A stretch of 64,000 nucleotides of DNA from Methanosarcina sp. UBA289 (GTDB lineage Archaea; Halobacteriota; Methanosarcinia; Methanosarcinales; Methanosarcinaceae): contig DAKJ01000017.1 in the NCBI GenBank assembly GCA_002496565.1, forward strand, positions 62,001 to 126,000. The letters run 5' to 3'. Positions 33,809-42,386 of the stretch are shown one piece after another. Each line of letters opens with the position of its first letter. Position 1 is the first letter of the stretch. Position numbers and translations under genes: made by a program. The notes beneath the pieces were generated by a model. It was given only the letters and a program-made list of their open reading frames with translations, ran no database searches and had not been told where the DNA came from.

Positions 33809-34337
33809 AATATCAACTTCCACCGTCGTAGTCGGGATAACTATTTAAACCAATTCCTTGCAGCATTAAGTCTTTTTTATACCGCAGCGATTAGAAATTG
33901 CACATAGGCCAATTAATACAGGAACCTTCAGGTTTTCTGTTTTCTGCAATCATATCCATATAATGCAGGTTTCAATAGTAAGACAACGACTCCAAATTAT
34001 TTGGTATCGGGAGTTTCTCCTATCTCTGGGATTAACTCTATATAAATGACTCTATATAAATAGCTTTATATAAATATAATTGGCAGATTTTATACAAAGG
34101 CCTCTAGATTTTCAGAGGTCTTGGTTTTACATGTGGCCTACTTTTTTTCCATGTACATGTTTTTCAGGCCACTTCGATTTTCTGGGGCTTATTCTTTTTA
34201 TCCAGTCTCAGAATTTTTTCCTTTGATAAAAAAGAAAGCCGTTGAGTAATAATCATTAAGCTAAGAGTACCTTAGAATCAAGCATTCTGAAAAGAAAAAC
34301 ACAAGTTTCCTTCATGAGAATCCTTGGACATTTACTT
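33809..34337. other. Intergenic upstream of regulator 1 with inverted repeat
   Basis: GTGGCCT (34133-34139) and AGGCCAC (34166-34172) form a perfect 7-bp inverted repeat around CATGTACATG. A second small hairpin, CCTCT/AGAGG, lies just before it. Near 34040-34078, TCTATATAAA, CTCTATATAAA and TTTATATAAA form a repeated TATA-like cluster. No gene is seen. Confidence 0.5.
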
Positions 34338-34455
34338 TTCAGGGGATACATTAAAAATGGCAAATTTGTGTCCCCCTGAAATGTATTTTATTTTTTATTT
34401 TTAGGAGGTAGATATCAATGCATTTGAGAGGGATTTGCATTGCTATCATCGTGAT
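34338..34455. repeat. Hairpin-cluster element, copy 2
   Basis: Ordered like copy 1. A large hairpin pairs TTCAGGGGATACA with TGTGTCCCC(C)TGAA (34338-34380) around the same loop AAAATGGCAAA (34354-34364). Then come CAATGCA/TGCATTG (34416-34442) with GAGAGGGA in the loop, and ATCA-tcg-TGAT (34445-34455). It begins within 2 nt of the chaperonin stop codon, so on the minus strand it is the start of that gene's 3' UTR. Confidence 0.65.
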
Positions 34456-34456
34456 A

Positions 34457-36055
34457 TCATTTTTTAGGGATAATTTCATCTATTCTGAGTACGTTTCTTG
34501 CTGTTTCCGTTGCTGCTATTATTGCAAGTTTTTTTACTGCTGCCGAATCGTATACCTGTGATCCTTTTTCGGTAACTTTTCCTGAAATGTCTATCCTGGC
34601 TTCAATTCCTTTTGAATATGCATTTCTCATCTGTACCAAAGCGTCGATTGCATTCATTCCCATATTACGCGCCAGAATGGTTGGAATTTTTTCAAGAGCA
34701 TCTGCATAAGCCTGCACTGCAAGCTGTTTTTTACCGGTCTGTGTTGCTGCAAACAGCCTGAGCATATGTGCGAGCTCAAATTCGATTGCGCCTCCTCCGT
34801 TTACAATTTCCTTATTTTTGAGGAAGAAAGCCGCATTATTCAGGGCGTCGTCAACTGCTTCTTCAACCTTGTCAAGCCCGTATTTCACAGGTTCCCTTAT
34901 TAAAATAGAAGCAATTGCCTTTTCTCTGACAGCAATAAACACAAAATTCTCCCCATTCTTCTTTTCAACCCTTATACTGTCTGCTTTACCAAGATCGTAT
35001 GGGTGAATCTCATCCTGCTGGGTCATCAGAGTCGTGCCTGTAGCTTCTGCAAGCTTTTCGAGGTCTTTCATCTTCAGTTTCTTGAAAGCCAGGATATTAT
35101 TGTCTCGAAGCAGGGTTTCTATATACGGATCAATGTCTCCCTCAGAAAATAGCACGTTTGCACCCGAACTTATGATTTTCCGGGCAATTTCCCCACACAT
35201 TTTCTTTTTCCTCTCCTCAAACAGAAGTGCAGTGTTCACTGAATCCATTTTGAGGTTATGCTGGGGATTTAAGTATCCGCTCTTTATCTTGAGGTCATAA
35301 TTTGTAATAAGAACTGCCGGATTTTCGAACGCTTTTGACATATCCTCTCTTGCAGGGTTTTCATCCAGAATCAGACCTTCAAGGGCAAAAACTTCGGTTC
35401 CGCCGGTTTTTTTGAGCACTTTTACGTTTCTGTTAAGGTCAATCCTTCCTGACTGCATTTCGTTCAAATGTTCAACAACTTTCAGGACGATATCAGTTAC
35501 CGCTTCTGCCTGTTTTTTTTCAATACCTTTTCCTGTTGCCGAGCACAGAATTGTTGTCCGCACATCTTCTTCTGTTGCCTGCTTAACACTATACTGGATC
35601 ATCTCGTACGTTTTTTTCAGGGCAAGCTCATATCCTTCTATAACGGTTGTTGGGTGTACACCTTGTCTTATCAGTCCGATTGCGTTTTTTATAAGATTGC
35701 TTGCGAAAATAACAGCAGTTTTTGTTCCGTCCCCGCAGGCTTTATCCATCGATTCGGCAAGCTTTTTGAGTGTGGTCACAATCGGGTGGAGCACATCCAT
35801 TTCCTTTAAAATTACCTTGCCGTCGCTTGTGACAAAAATATCCCCTACAGGGTTTACTATTATCTTGTTCATGCCTTTTGGACCAAAAGACGAGCCCAGC
35901 AAATCATCGATTTCAGTCGCTGCTCGCTCAAGCTGGTCGATAAGCCCGTCTTCTTTTACAGGCTCGTCAATCAGGATTTTCTCTCGAACTGTTCGAGCAA
36001 GTTTTGCAATACCATCTTGGCTTTCAGGAGAAGTTGTTTTTAATTCGCTTGCCAT
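34457..36055 (-). CDS. Divergent group II chaperonin (thermosome-like Hsp60 paralogue)
   Basis: 532 residues with chaperonin motifs: SSFGPKGMNKIIV, TSDGKVILKEMDVLHP (usually TNDGATIL), GDGTKTAVIFA (usually GDGTTT), NGGGAIEFELAHML and AIDALVQMRNAY, with the nucleotide-binding Asp residues kept. It departs from standard thermosome subunits: GDGTK for GDGTT, weak apical-domain similarity, and no C-terminal GGM repeats (it ends in RIDEIIPKK). Methanosarcina genomes are known for extra lineage-specific Hsp60 copies. GGGGAAAAAAG precedes the ATG. It lies 64 bp downstream of a hydantoinase-fold ATPase, surely co-transcribed, and between two Mts genes, so a dedicated role in folding or assembling corrinoid methyltransferases is plausible but unproven. 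Confidence 0.88.
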   Translation of the reverse strand: MASELKTTSPESQDGIAKLARTVREKILIDEPVKEDGLIDQLERAATEIDDLLGSSFGPKGMNKIIVNPVGDIFVTSDGKVILKEMDVLHPIVTTLKKLAESMDKACGDGTKTAVIFASNLIKNAIGLIRQGVHPTTVIEGYELALKKTYEMIQYSVKQATEEDVRTTILCSATGKGIEKKQAEAVTDIVLKVVEHLNEMQSGRIDLNRNVKVLKKTGGTEVFALEGLILDENPAREDMSKAFENPAVLITNYDLKIKSGYLNPQHNLKMDSVNTALLFEERKKKMCGEIARKIISSGANVLFSEGDIDPYIETLLRDNNILAFKKLKMKDLEKLAEATGTTLMTQQDEIHPYDLGKADSIRVEKKNGENFVFIAVREKAIASILIREPVKYGLDKVEEAVDDALNNAAFFLKNKEIVNGGGAIEFELAHMLRLFAATQTGKKQLAVQAYADALEKIPTILARNMGMNAIDALVQMRNAYSKGIEARIDISGKVTEKGSQVYDSAAVKKLAIIAATETARNVLRIDEIIPKK

Positions 36056-36119
36056 CTTTTTTCCCCGATTGGTTGATTTTAAGGTCGATTTTGAGAATCC
36101 GAGTTGTAAAAATTCCTCT

Positions 36120-38054
36120 TCAGACCAGTTTTCCTGTTGTCCCTATGCCAGTTCCAATGAGGCGGGTTTCAAGAGGGGTTTTTCCCATGCTTCCCACGTC
36201 ATTTTGTTTCAGATTGAACTCTACATTGTCCATTTCCAGACCGTGTTCATCCATGTATTCCAAGACCAGCCTGCGGCTGAGCTTGAGTCCATAATCAAGG
36301 GCCTTGTCGTAATCTTCAAAAACTTCTTTTCCGATCATAGAGAAAACCGAATACTCTTCCCCTCCTGCGGCATACGGACGAATAAGGACTTCAGTCCTGT
36401 GGATTATCTTTCCTGCAAGGGCTCCCACGGCATTTCCCACTTCATAGAATGCGGGAATCCGGATATCCGCATCTACAGCCTCATTAATCTCTTTCAGGTA
36501 AGCTTGTACAGGAGCTCCTACGAGCACCACCGGGACTTTTATATGGAATTTCAGAAAAGCCTCATTTTCGACCAGCTTTTCAAGATCCTCTTTTTTTACA
36601 TCGTTCGCGAAGAAAGACACGAGTTCCAGAGTGAATTTTCTTACCACTTCGGCTTTAATGTGCACCGAAAATTCCTCTGCTCCTTTTTTCAGAGCCTTTC
36701 CAAGAATGCTTGCTCCTATAATAGAAGCTCTTTTATCCCATCTCAGGTATTCTCCAAGCACGTGAAGGGCATCGGTAGGAGTAAACCCTATCTGGGCCAC
36801 ATGCCTCTTTTTTATAAGGTTTTTCAGGGTTCCTGCAAACATAAGAGGGTGCTTTCCTGTCAGCTCAGAAAGCTCAAATACGGATCGGGGTTCTGTCCCA
36901 AGATGCTTGAGAATTACTTTTTCATCATCTTCGAGTTCTCCTGTCAGGAGTTCAGGGGAGTTTTCTCCGTTCCTTATGAAAAACGAGGTTGGCTGTATAA
37001 TTTCATCCATTATGCGTTCATTTGGAGTTTCGATATTCTCCAACTTTTCCAGAAGGCCTGGGAATTCCGATGCTGCCAGGCAGAGAGGAATCACTCTTGC
37101 AGGTCCGAGATAGGTTTTTCTTTTGATCCAGACCAGGCTGTCTCCTCCAAGGGCTGAGGTTTCCATCCTGATCGCTTTTACCATGGTTTTCCAGTCCCCT
37201 ACCTTTGCTCCCGAACTGCTTATCTCAGGGATACCTTCTGAAATCATGGAGATATCAGTGCTTGTCCCCCCTACGTCCACGGTCACACAGGTATCGAGAC
37301 CAGTAAGGTGGGCAGCTCCTACAAGACTTGCCGCAGGGCCGGAAAAGATTGATTCTACAGGTTTTTGCAGGGCTTCTTCTATGCGGACCAGCGACCCATC
37401 GCATTTCATCATCATCAGGGTGCCCTTAATCTCCTTTTCATGCATTACGGTCTGGACGGAGTCAATGAACTGTTTGGTGACAGGAATAAGTTCTGCATTT
37501 AGGAGTGCGGTTACAGCTCTTTCATAAGCTCCGAGGCTCATAGAAAGCTCATGCCCGCAGACTACGGGCAGGCCAGTCATTTCCTGAACTACTTCTTTTA
37601 CCTTAAGTTCATGTTCAGGATTCCGGACCCCAAAATACCCGGAAACTGCAAAAGCCGCTACTTTATTTTTTACCTGTTTTACGAAATCTCTTACGGTTTC
37701 CAGGTCTTCAAGAGGAGCGATTTCGTTTCCATTGGAATCATGCCCTCCCTGGATTGAAATCACGTAATGGCTGGCAAGCTTTTTGGGAATAGTATGCCCT
37801 ATCAGGATCAACCCCGCAGGATATCCTTTGCCTTCCAGCGTAGTATTGGTAGCGAGTGTAGTCGAAACCGAAACAAATTTTATGCTTTTAAGGTATCTGG
37901 GATCCAGTCCTTCAATTGAATTTTTTATCCCCTTTATGAGGTCAGGATAAGTTGTAAGTGCTTTATTTGAATCGATAATGGTCCCATTTGACATATCCAT
38001 GATGGCAGCATCGGTATACGTTCCTCCCGTATCAATACCCAGTCCCAGATACAT
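36120..38054 (-). CDS. Hydantoinase A/oxoprolinase-family ATPase (ASKHA fold)
   Basis: 644 residues. The N-terminal Hydant_A_N domain starts YLGLGIDTGGTYTDAAI (phosphate 1 loop), then VSTTLATNTTLEGKG and a hydantoinase A core with VDVGGTSTDISMI (phosphate 2) and FSGPAASLVGAAHLTG. The C-terminal 300 residues (GFTPTDALHVLG, FYEVGNAVGALAG, RPYAAGGEEYSVFS) are typical of the methanogen subgroup of this family; no hydantoinase B subunit follows. AGGAGGAATACA gives a perfect ribosome site. The chaperonin gene follows by 64 bp. An ATP-driven activation role for a corrinoid or metal protein is an inference from fold and location; true substrates are unknown. Confidence 0.85.
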   Translation of the reverse strand: MYLGLGIDTGGTYTDAAIMDMSNGTIIDSNKALTTYPDLIKGIKNSIEGLDPRYLKSIKFVSVSTTLATNTTLEGKGYPAGLILIGHTIPKKLASHYVISIQGGHDSNGNEIAPLEDLETVRDFVKQVKNKVAAFAVSGYFGVRNPEHELKVKEVVQEMTGLPVVCGHELSMSLGAYERAVTALLNAELIPVTKQFIDSVQTVMHEKEIKGTLMMMKCDGSLVRIEEALQKPVESIFSGPAASLVGAAHLTGLDTCVTVDVGGTSTDISMISEGIPEISSSGAKVGDWKTMVKAIRMETSALGGDSLVWIKRKTYLGPARVIPLCLAASEFPGLLEKLENIETPNERIMDEIIQPTSFFIRNGENSPELLTGELEDDEKVILKHLGTEPRSVFELSELTGKHPLMFAGTLKNLIKKRHVAQIGFTPTDALHVLGEYLRWDKRASIIGASILGKALKKGAEEFSVHIKAEVVRKFTLELVSFFANDVKKEDLEKLVENEAFLKFHIKVPVVLVGAPVQAYLKEINEAVDADIRIPAFYEVGNAVGALAGKIIHRTEVLIRPYAAGGEEYSVFSMIGKEVFEDYDKALDYGLKLSRRLVLEYMDEHGLEMDNVEFNLKQNDVGSMGKTPLETRLIGTGIGTTGKLV

Positions 38055-38704
38055 TGTATTCCTCCTGTCAAGTTCTATGGCTGATTATCTCCTGTTTTCC
38101 GGATTTGACGCTTATACTCGCTTTCCTTGGATGATCCTGTCTCTTCAATCACAGAATATCCTGGTTCCGAAAGGCACAAACCTTTTTTTAAAAAATACTT
38201 GCAATCTGCATCGGTTTCACAATAAAAAGAGTGGACTTTCTCCACCCTTCAACTTCCTTTTCTCTTTTGCCTTTCTCAAAGCTCTTTTGCCTTTCTTGAA
38301 GGTTTTTCATTTTTTGAATATTTTCCTTTTGATTTAAGGGTTTTCCTATTTTCTTTGGGTTATTTTCGCTTTGAGGTTTTTTAATGAGTCTATCGGTTTT
38401 CCAGCTCTATTTTATTTATTTCCTTTATATAAAGATTGTTTTTAGGTAGTATATGCTGCAGATTACGTTTTTGGGTAACTTCGCTTTTCTTAAATGGAGG
38501 TTTATTATTGTACAATTCTTTAGAGGTAGAATAGGGTATTTTTTTGAAAATTAGGAGAATCAGGAGCGAATACACTCCTATTGGAGGTTCAAACTTATTT
38601 TCTATTCATCTCTTTTTTCAGTTTTTGTTTTTGAGATTTTTACAGTTGAGATTCAGGGATTGCCCTCAATCTTTTATTTTAAATTGAAATGGGGAGAGGT
38701 GGGT
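38055..38704. other. Intergenic between fused Mts gene 2 and the hydantoinase-fold gene
   Basis: AT-rich. ATGGGG/CCCCAT (about 38682-38717) spanning the end of the Mts gene may help termination on the minus strand. T-rich blocks near 38260-38380 include a repeated CTCTTTTGCCTTTCT. No gene is seen. Confidence 0.45.
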
Positions 38705-40609
38705 TCACCCCATAATCTTTTTCTGAAGTTCCGGGCCAATTTCCTTTACCGTGTTCACCATTGCCTGCACTGTGGTCAGCGGGCCACCTGGCGGGACTTC
38801 ACATCCTGTAGACAACACATACTTGGACTGCAGCCCGTTTTCTTTGAGCAAAGGCAGCACATTTTCAAGCAAGGCTTTTGTATCGTCCTTTACCTTCTGC
38901 ACACCGGCTGCCGAGCCATCCATGAACTCAACAGGATTTACTTCTCCCATCATACAGCAGATATCTCCGTACTTCGGGATAAGATCGGCATAGTTCTGGG
39001 ACCCTTTTTCTCTGGACTTCTCATAGTAGGCATAGCTGTAGAGGGCTGTTCCGAACTTCCGGATCTGAGTCTCAAAGTGCACGGCGTCAGCGCAGTTGTG
39101 GATAATGTAGGGCTGGTTGTACTGCTTGAAGATTGGGATGTGCTGGTCATAGACAAACTTCCCATCAAACTTCCAGTAGTCCTCCTCGCTCATGATGACA
39201 TTATTGGACCAGAGATTATCGATACATAGGGCATCACAGGCCCCTTCATTGAAGAAGAGTTCGGAAAGCTGGCAGATGTAGTCCGAACACTTCTGGACAG
39301 CTTCAAGAACAACATCCGGTTGGGTCTTCATATCCATTAGCACGCGGTCTGCACCCATAAGCTGAGTGAGGGTAAGCAATGGCCCCTCGTGGAAACCGAT
39401 AAAAGGAGTGTTGAGTTCCTTGTTGAGTTTTTCCTTTGCCTGCTTTGAAGCCATAACGAGTTCATAACCACGGGTACCTTCCTTAAGCTCGGGAACTTCG
39501 ATTTTCTCGTAGTCCTTAATGTGCCCTTCGGAAGATGGGGTGTCGTCTTCAGGGTATTTGATTTTGCATCCAAAGTCTGCAGATGTAGCTGAGAGGTCGG
39601 CGAGTCCTACGAACATATCAAGGTCAAGGTACTTACACCCAAGGAAAGCACTCTCAGTGAAGGCTTCGGCCTTTGTTGCATAATCCCTGTAGTTGACTCC
39701 GGCAAATTTTCTTAGGACTCCACAGGCAAGCGGGTAGACAGGTAGGCGGTCGACCTTCTTGTCGGACATCGCAGATATGGTCCTGTCGATATGAGTCATT
39801 TCCTCCTTGCTCTTTACGCCAATACTTTCGAATTCTTCTTTGATCCTGTTTGCAGTCTCAAGTCCAATATCGACCTTATCGGAAACTACTTTCTTTGCAA
39901 GGATTTCCCTGTACTTAATCTTCCCAAGGTTGATTCTCTCTTCACTCCATCTCGCATCCCTAGGATCAAGCTCTTTTACGGCTTCGGAGGCCCAGGCGCT
40001 TGCGTGCATTGCATCGGGGTGTGTGGAGTCAGCCCCAATTCCTGTGGCAAATTCATCCGAGACAGGCGCTCCTCCAACCATAACCTTGAGAGAGTCGCGG
40101 ATACCTTCTTCCTGAAGGACTTCAACTACCTTTTCCATATTGGTCATAGTTGTGGTCATCAGGGCACTCATGGAGATAAGATCGGCTTTGTGCTCCTTTG
40201 CGGCTTCGATAAATTTCTCAATGGGAACATCTGCACCCAGGTCGATCATTTCGAACCCACCGGCACTGAGCATAGTTTTTACGAGGTTCTTCCCTATGTC
40301 GTGTACATCTCCTTCAATTGTTCCTATGATGCCTACGGACTGTACACCTTCCCCTTCGGTCTTCATTGCTGGAGTGAGGATGTCCATGCCTGCATACATT
40401 GCCCCAGAAGCCAGAAGCAAGTGGGGTACAAAGGCTTCTCCTTTTTCGTACTGGTCGCTTACGATCGCCATACCTCTTGCCAGGCCGTTAACGATTGCAT
40501 TGTAAGGATCAAGTCCCTCATCCAGTACCTGCTGTGCCAGTTCTTCTGCAAGGTCGTCATCTCCATCGACGACAGCTTCCGCTAATTGGTTTAAGATATC
40601 TGCTGCCAT
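38705..40609 (-). CDS. Fused corrinoid/methyl-CoM methyltransferase (Mts type), copy 2
   Basis: 634 residues, built like the copy at 30311. The corrinoid domain has D101-x-H103-x-x-G106 (EGDVHDIGKN), SALM and VMVGGAPV. The C-terminal UroD-type domain has H504, C506 (IIHNCADAVHF) and C603 (STGCEVPP). GGAAG precedes the ATG. Upstream on the same strand come a FilR1-type regulator and a GAF/PAS sensor kinase, which is the gene order reported for mtsH, msrG and msmS in Methanosarcina acetivorans, so this is probably the MtsH-like paralogue. It would demethylate dimethyl sulfide or methanethiol and methylate coenzyme M. Confidence 0.88.
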   Translation of the reverse strand: MAADILNQLAEAVVDGDDDLAEELAQQVLDEGLDPYNAIVNGLARGMAIVSDQYEKGEAFVPHLLLASGAMYAGMDILTPAMKTEGEGVQSVGIIGTIEGDVHDIGKNLVKTMLSAGGFEMIDLGADVPIEKFIEAAKEHKADLISMSALMTTTMTNMEKVVEVLQEEGIRDSLKVMVGGAPVSDEFATGIGADSTHPDAMHASAWASEAVKELDPRDARWSEERINLGKIKYREILAKKVVSDKVDIGLETANRIKEEFESIGVKSKEEMTHIDRTISAMSDKKVDRLPVYPLACGVLRKFAGVNYRDYATKAEAFTESAFLGCKYLDLDMFVGLADLSATSADFGCKIKYPEDDTPSSEGHIKDYEKIEVPELKEGTRGYELVMASKQAKEKLNKELNTPFIGFHEGPLLTLTQLMGADRVLMDMKTQPDVVLEAVQKCSDYICQLSELFFNEGACDALCIDNLWSNNVIMSEEDYWKFDGKFVYDQHIPIFKQYNQPYIIHNCADAVHFETQIRKFGTALYSYAYYEKSREKGSQNYADLIPKYGDICCMMGEVNPVEFMDGSAAGVQKVKDDTKALLENVLPLLKENGLQSKYVLSTGCEVPPGGPLTTVQAMVNTVKEIGPELQKKIMG

Positions 40610-41522
40610 AAAAAACTTCCAACATATTTTTATTATTATTATTATTATTATTATTCCCTTAATAAAAATAAACAGCCAGATCGGGAACTCACTCCTCCAG
40701 TAAGTTCCTGTATAACTGTTAACTTATACAGGTTTACATTAACTCCAAAACATATAACATAAACTCACAGATCTAATTAACGCGGTTAACATCTTTTCTG
40801 ATGCTTAATTCGGTGAATTATGCTGATACTATAAATTTGCCAGATCTTTCAGGATCTTTGGATTTTGTTAACCCCTCAGATCTTATAATACTGCGCAGTT
40901 CTATGGATTTACCTGATTTTATGCAGGACCTTTACTTGATCAATGGCTCTTATCTGATCAAAGGCTTTGATCATCTCAGGTGAATCTTCAAGGTAAAACT
41001 TCAAAATAAGAGGAGATTATAATATTCTGGCAATTTAAGAGAGATGTTAAGGCTATTCTGTCAACTGAAAAGGAGATTTAAGGTTATTCTGTCAACTGAA
41101 AAGGAGATTTAAGGTTATTCTGTCAACTGAAAAGGAAATTTAAGGTTATTCTGCCAGCTTTGTTTCTTGAATAAGGTAAAGAACTGAAATATATAGCACT
41201 GAAGAAAATAAAAAAGTGAATTTTGGGTAACTTTAAAGTCAAAGTTCTCAAGTAGCTTTCTAACACTTGCTTACTGCAACAGGTTAAACTGTAAACTGAT
41301 TTGAGTAAAACTGTAAACTGATTTGAGTAAAACTGTAATAACTGATTTGAGTAAAACTGTAAACTGATTTGAGTAAAACTGTAATAACTGATTAAGAATT
41401 AAATTGGAAATTGGTTAAAGATTAAGTAATAAGGCTGGAGTACTCGCATGCTTTGCAGATTATTATCACACGTTTTTTAAGTGTGTCGTAAAAATCTTTG
41501 AGAATTTATCTGCATTTGGTTT
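40610..41522. repeat. Repeat-rich leader region of fused Mts gene 2
   Basis: Holds a (TTA)n-type microsatellite (about 40627-40655), 3.6 copies of a 31-bp unit (AAGGTTATTCTGTCAACTGA plus AAAGGAGATTT) at 41049-41160, and five copies of a 22-bp unit (AAACTGTAAACTGATTTGAG) at about 41286-41392. It separates regulator 2 from its likely target. No gene is seen. Confidence 0.75.
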
Positions 41523-42323
41523 TCAGGCAATTTCACACTCAATCTCCTTTATTTCCTTTGAGTTTTTCATATAATGCAAAAAGAGGTCTTCTCCCCATTT
41601 CAGGGCGGTTTTTTCCAGACTCATCATTGCGTGGTTGTGATATATCCCATTCCTGTAGAAAAGGGAAAGAGCCATAAAATGATCTGTAACTACGCTTGAA
41701 GCTAACCTTATAGGGCAGTCGCAGACAAAGATTTTCGCGTTATCTCTTGTCAGATATTCCTGGAGGGATGTGCTATATTCCTTTTTCAGCCTTTCAAATA
41801 TTGGTTTTGTAACTATAAGGGATATCTGGGTTCCTTTTTTGATAAGTTCGACATAGGTTGAAGGATAACCAGGGTTGAAATAGGAAGAGACTTCCATGAC
41901 GTGAACTGAAGAGACCAGTTTTTCTTCTATTTTTTGGGGAATTTCATACATCCGATCGAGGTCGGGCTCTATGAATTCGCAGCTTCCCAGATCGTCAATT
42001 CGATCAAGGAGATCGACAGGAATTGCACTTATGTTATGGTTTTCCCAGTAATCCATATGTTCCGAAAACACTTCAAGAGTATTTAGCAGCGGCTTCATTT
42101 TTTTAACGACTACCTTCCCAATGTCCGAAAGTTTGTAAAGGTCGTCCTCATGAATGATAAGCCCCTGGCTAATGAGTATCTTAATCTGGGTCATGATCGC
42201 ACTTGAGGTTACATTGAGGATATTTTTTATTTCATCAATATTTCTGGGTTCCTCCATCAATAGCAGAAGAAGATCTTTCCGTTTGTCCGAAAGAAAAAGA
42301 GTGCCCAATAGTTCCAGTTTCAT
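41523..42323 (-). CDS. Msr-type winged-helix regulator with FilR1 domain, copy 2 (Cys-free)
   Basis: 266 residues, with winged helix MKLELLGTLFLSDKRKDLLL and FilR1 domain. It aligns with the other two regulators (EPDLDRMYEIPQ, FFNPGYPS-like segment) but has NPGYPSTYVELIKKG in place of CPDCPSIQATCAENG, so the Cys triad is absent. GGAGATTTACA precedes the ATG. The sensor kinase gene ends 63 bp upstream on the same strand, so the two are probably co-expressed and work together, like MsrG and MsmS in M. acetivorans. Its target is most likely the fused Mts gene 0.9 kb downstream. Confidence 0.83.
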   Translation of the reverse strand: MKLELLGTLFLSDKRKDLLLLLMEEPRNIDEIKNILNVTSSAIMTQIKILISQGLIIHEDDLYKLSDIGKVVVKKMKPLLNTLEVFSEHMDYWENHNISAIPVDLLDRIDDLGSCEFIEPDLDRMYEIPQKIEEKLVSSVHVMEVSSYFNPGYPSTYVELIKKGTQISLIVTKPIFERLKKEYSTSLQEYLTRDNAKIFVCDCPIRLASSVVTDHFMALSLFYRNGIYHNHAMMSLEKTALKWGEDLFLHYMKNSKEIKEIECEIA

Positions 42324-42386
42324 TGTAAATCTCCAGCCACATCATCTGATGTTTTAATTCAGACTCTATTCATTGTGATTTCGGTT

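Noticed and set aside
35412..37157. A 581-codon plus-strand open frame
   Set aside because: It lies entirely antisense to the chaperonin and hydantoinase-fold genes and has no recognisable domain; low stop density is a by-product of the codon use on the other strand.
40610..41522. Possible CRISPR array, because of regular repeats near 41049 and 41286
   Set aside because: The units are contiguous without unique spacers and no cas genes are present; they are plain tandem repeats.
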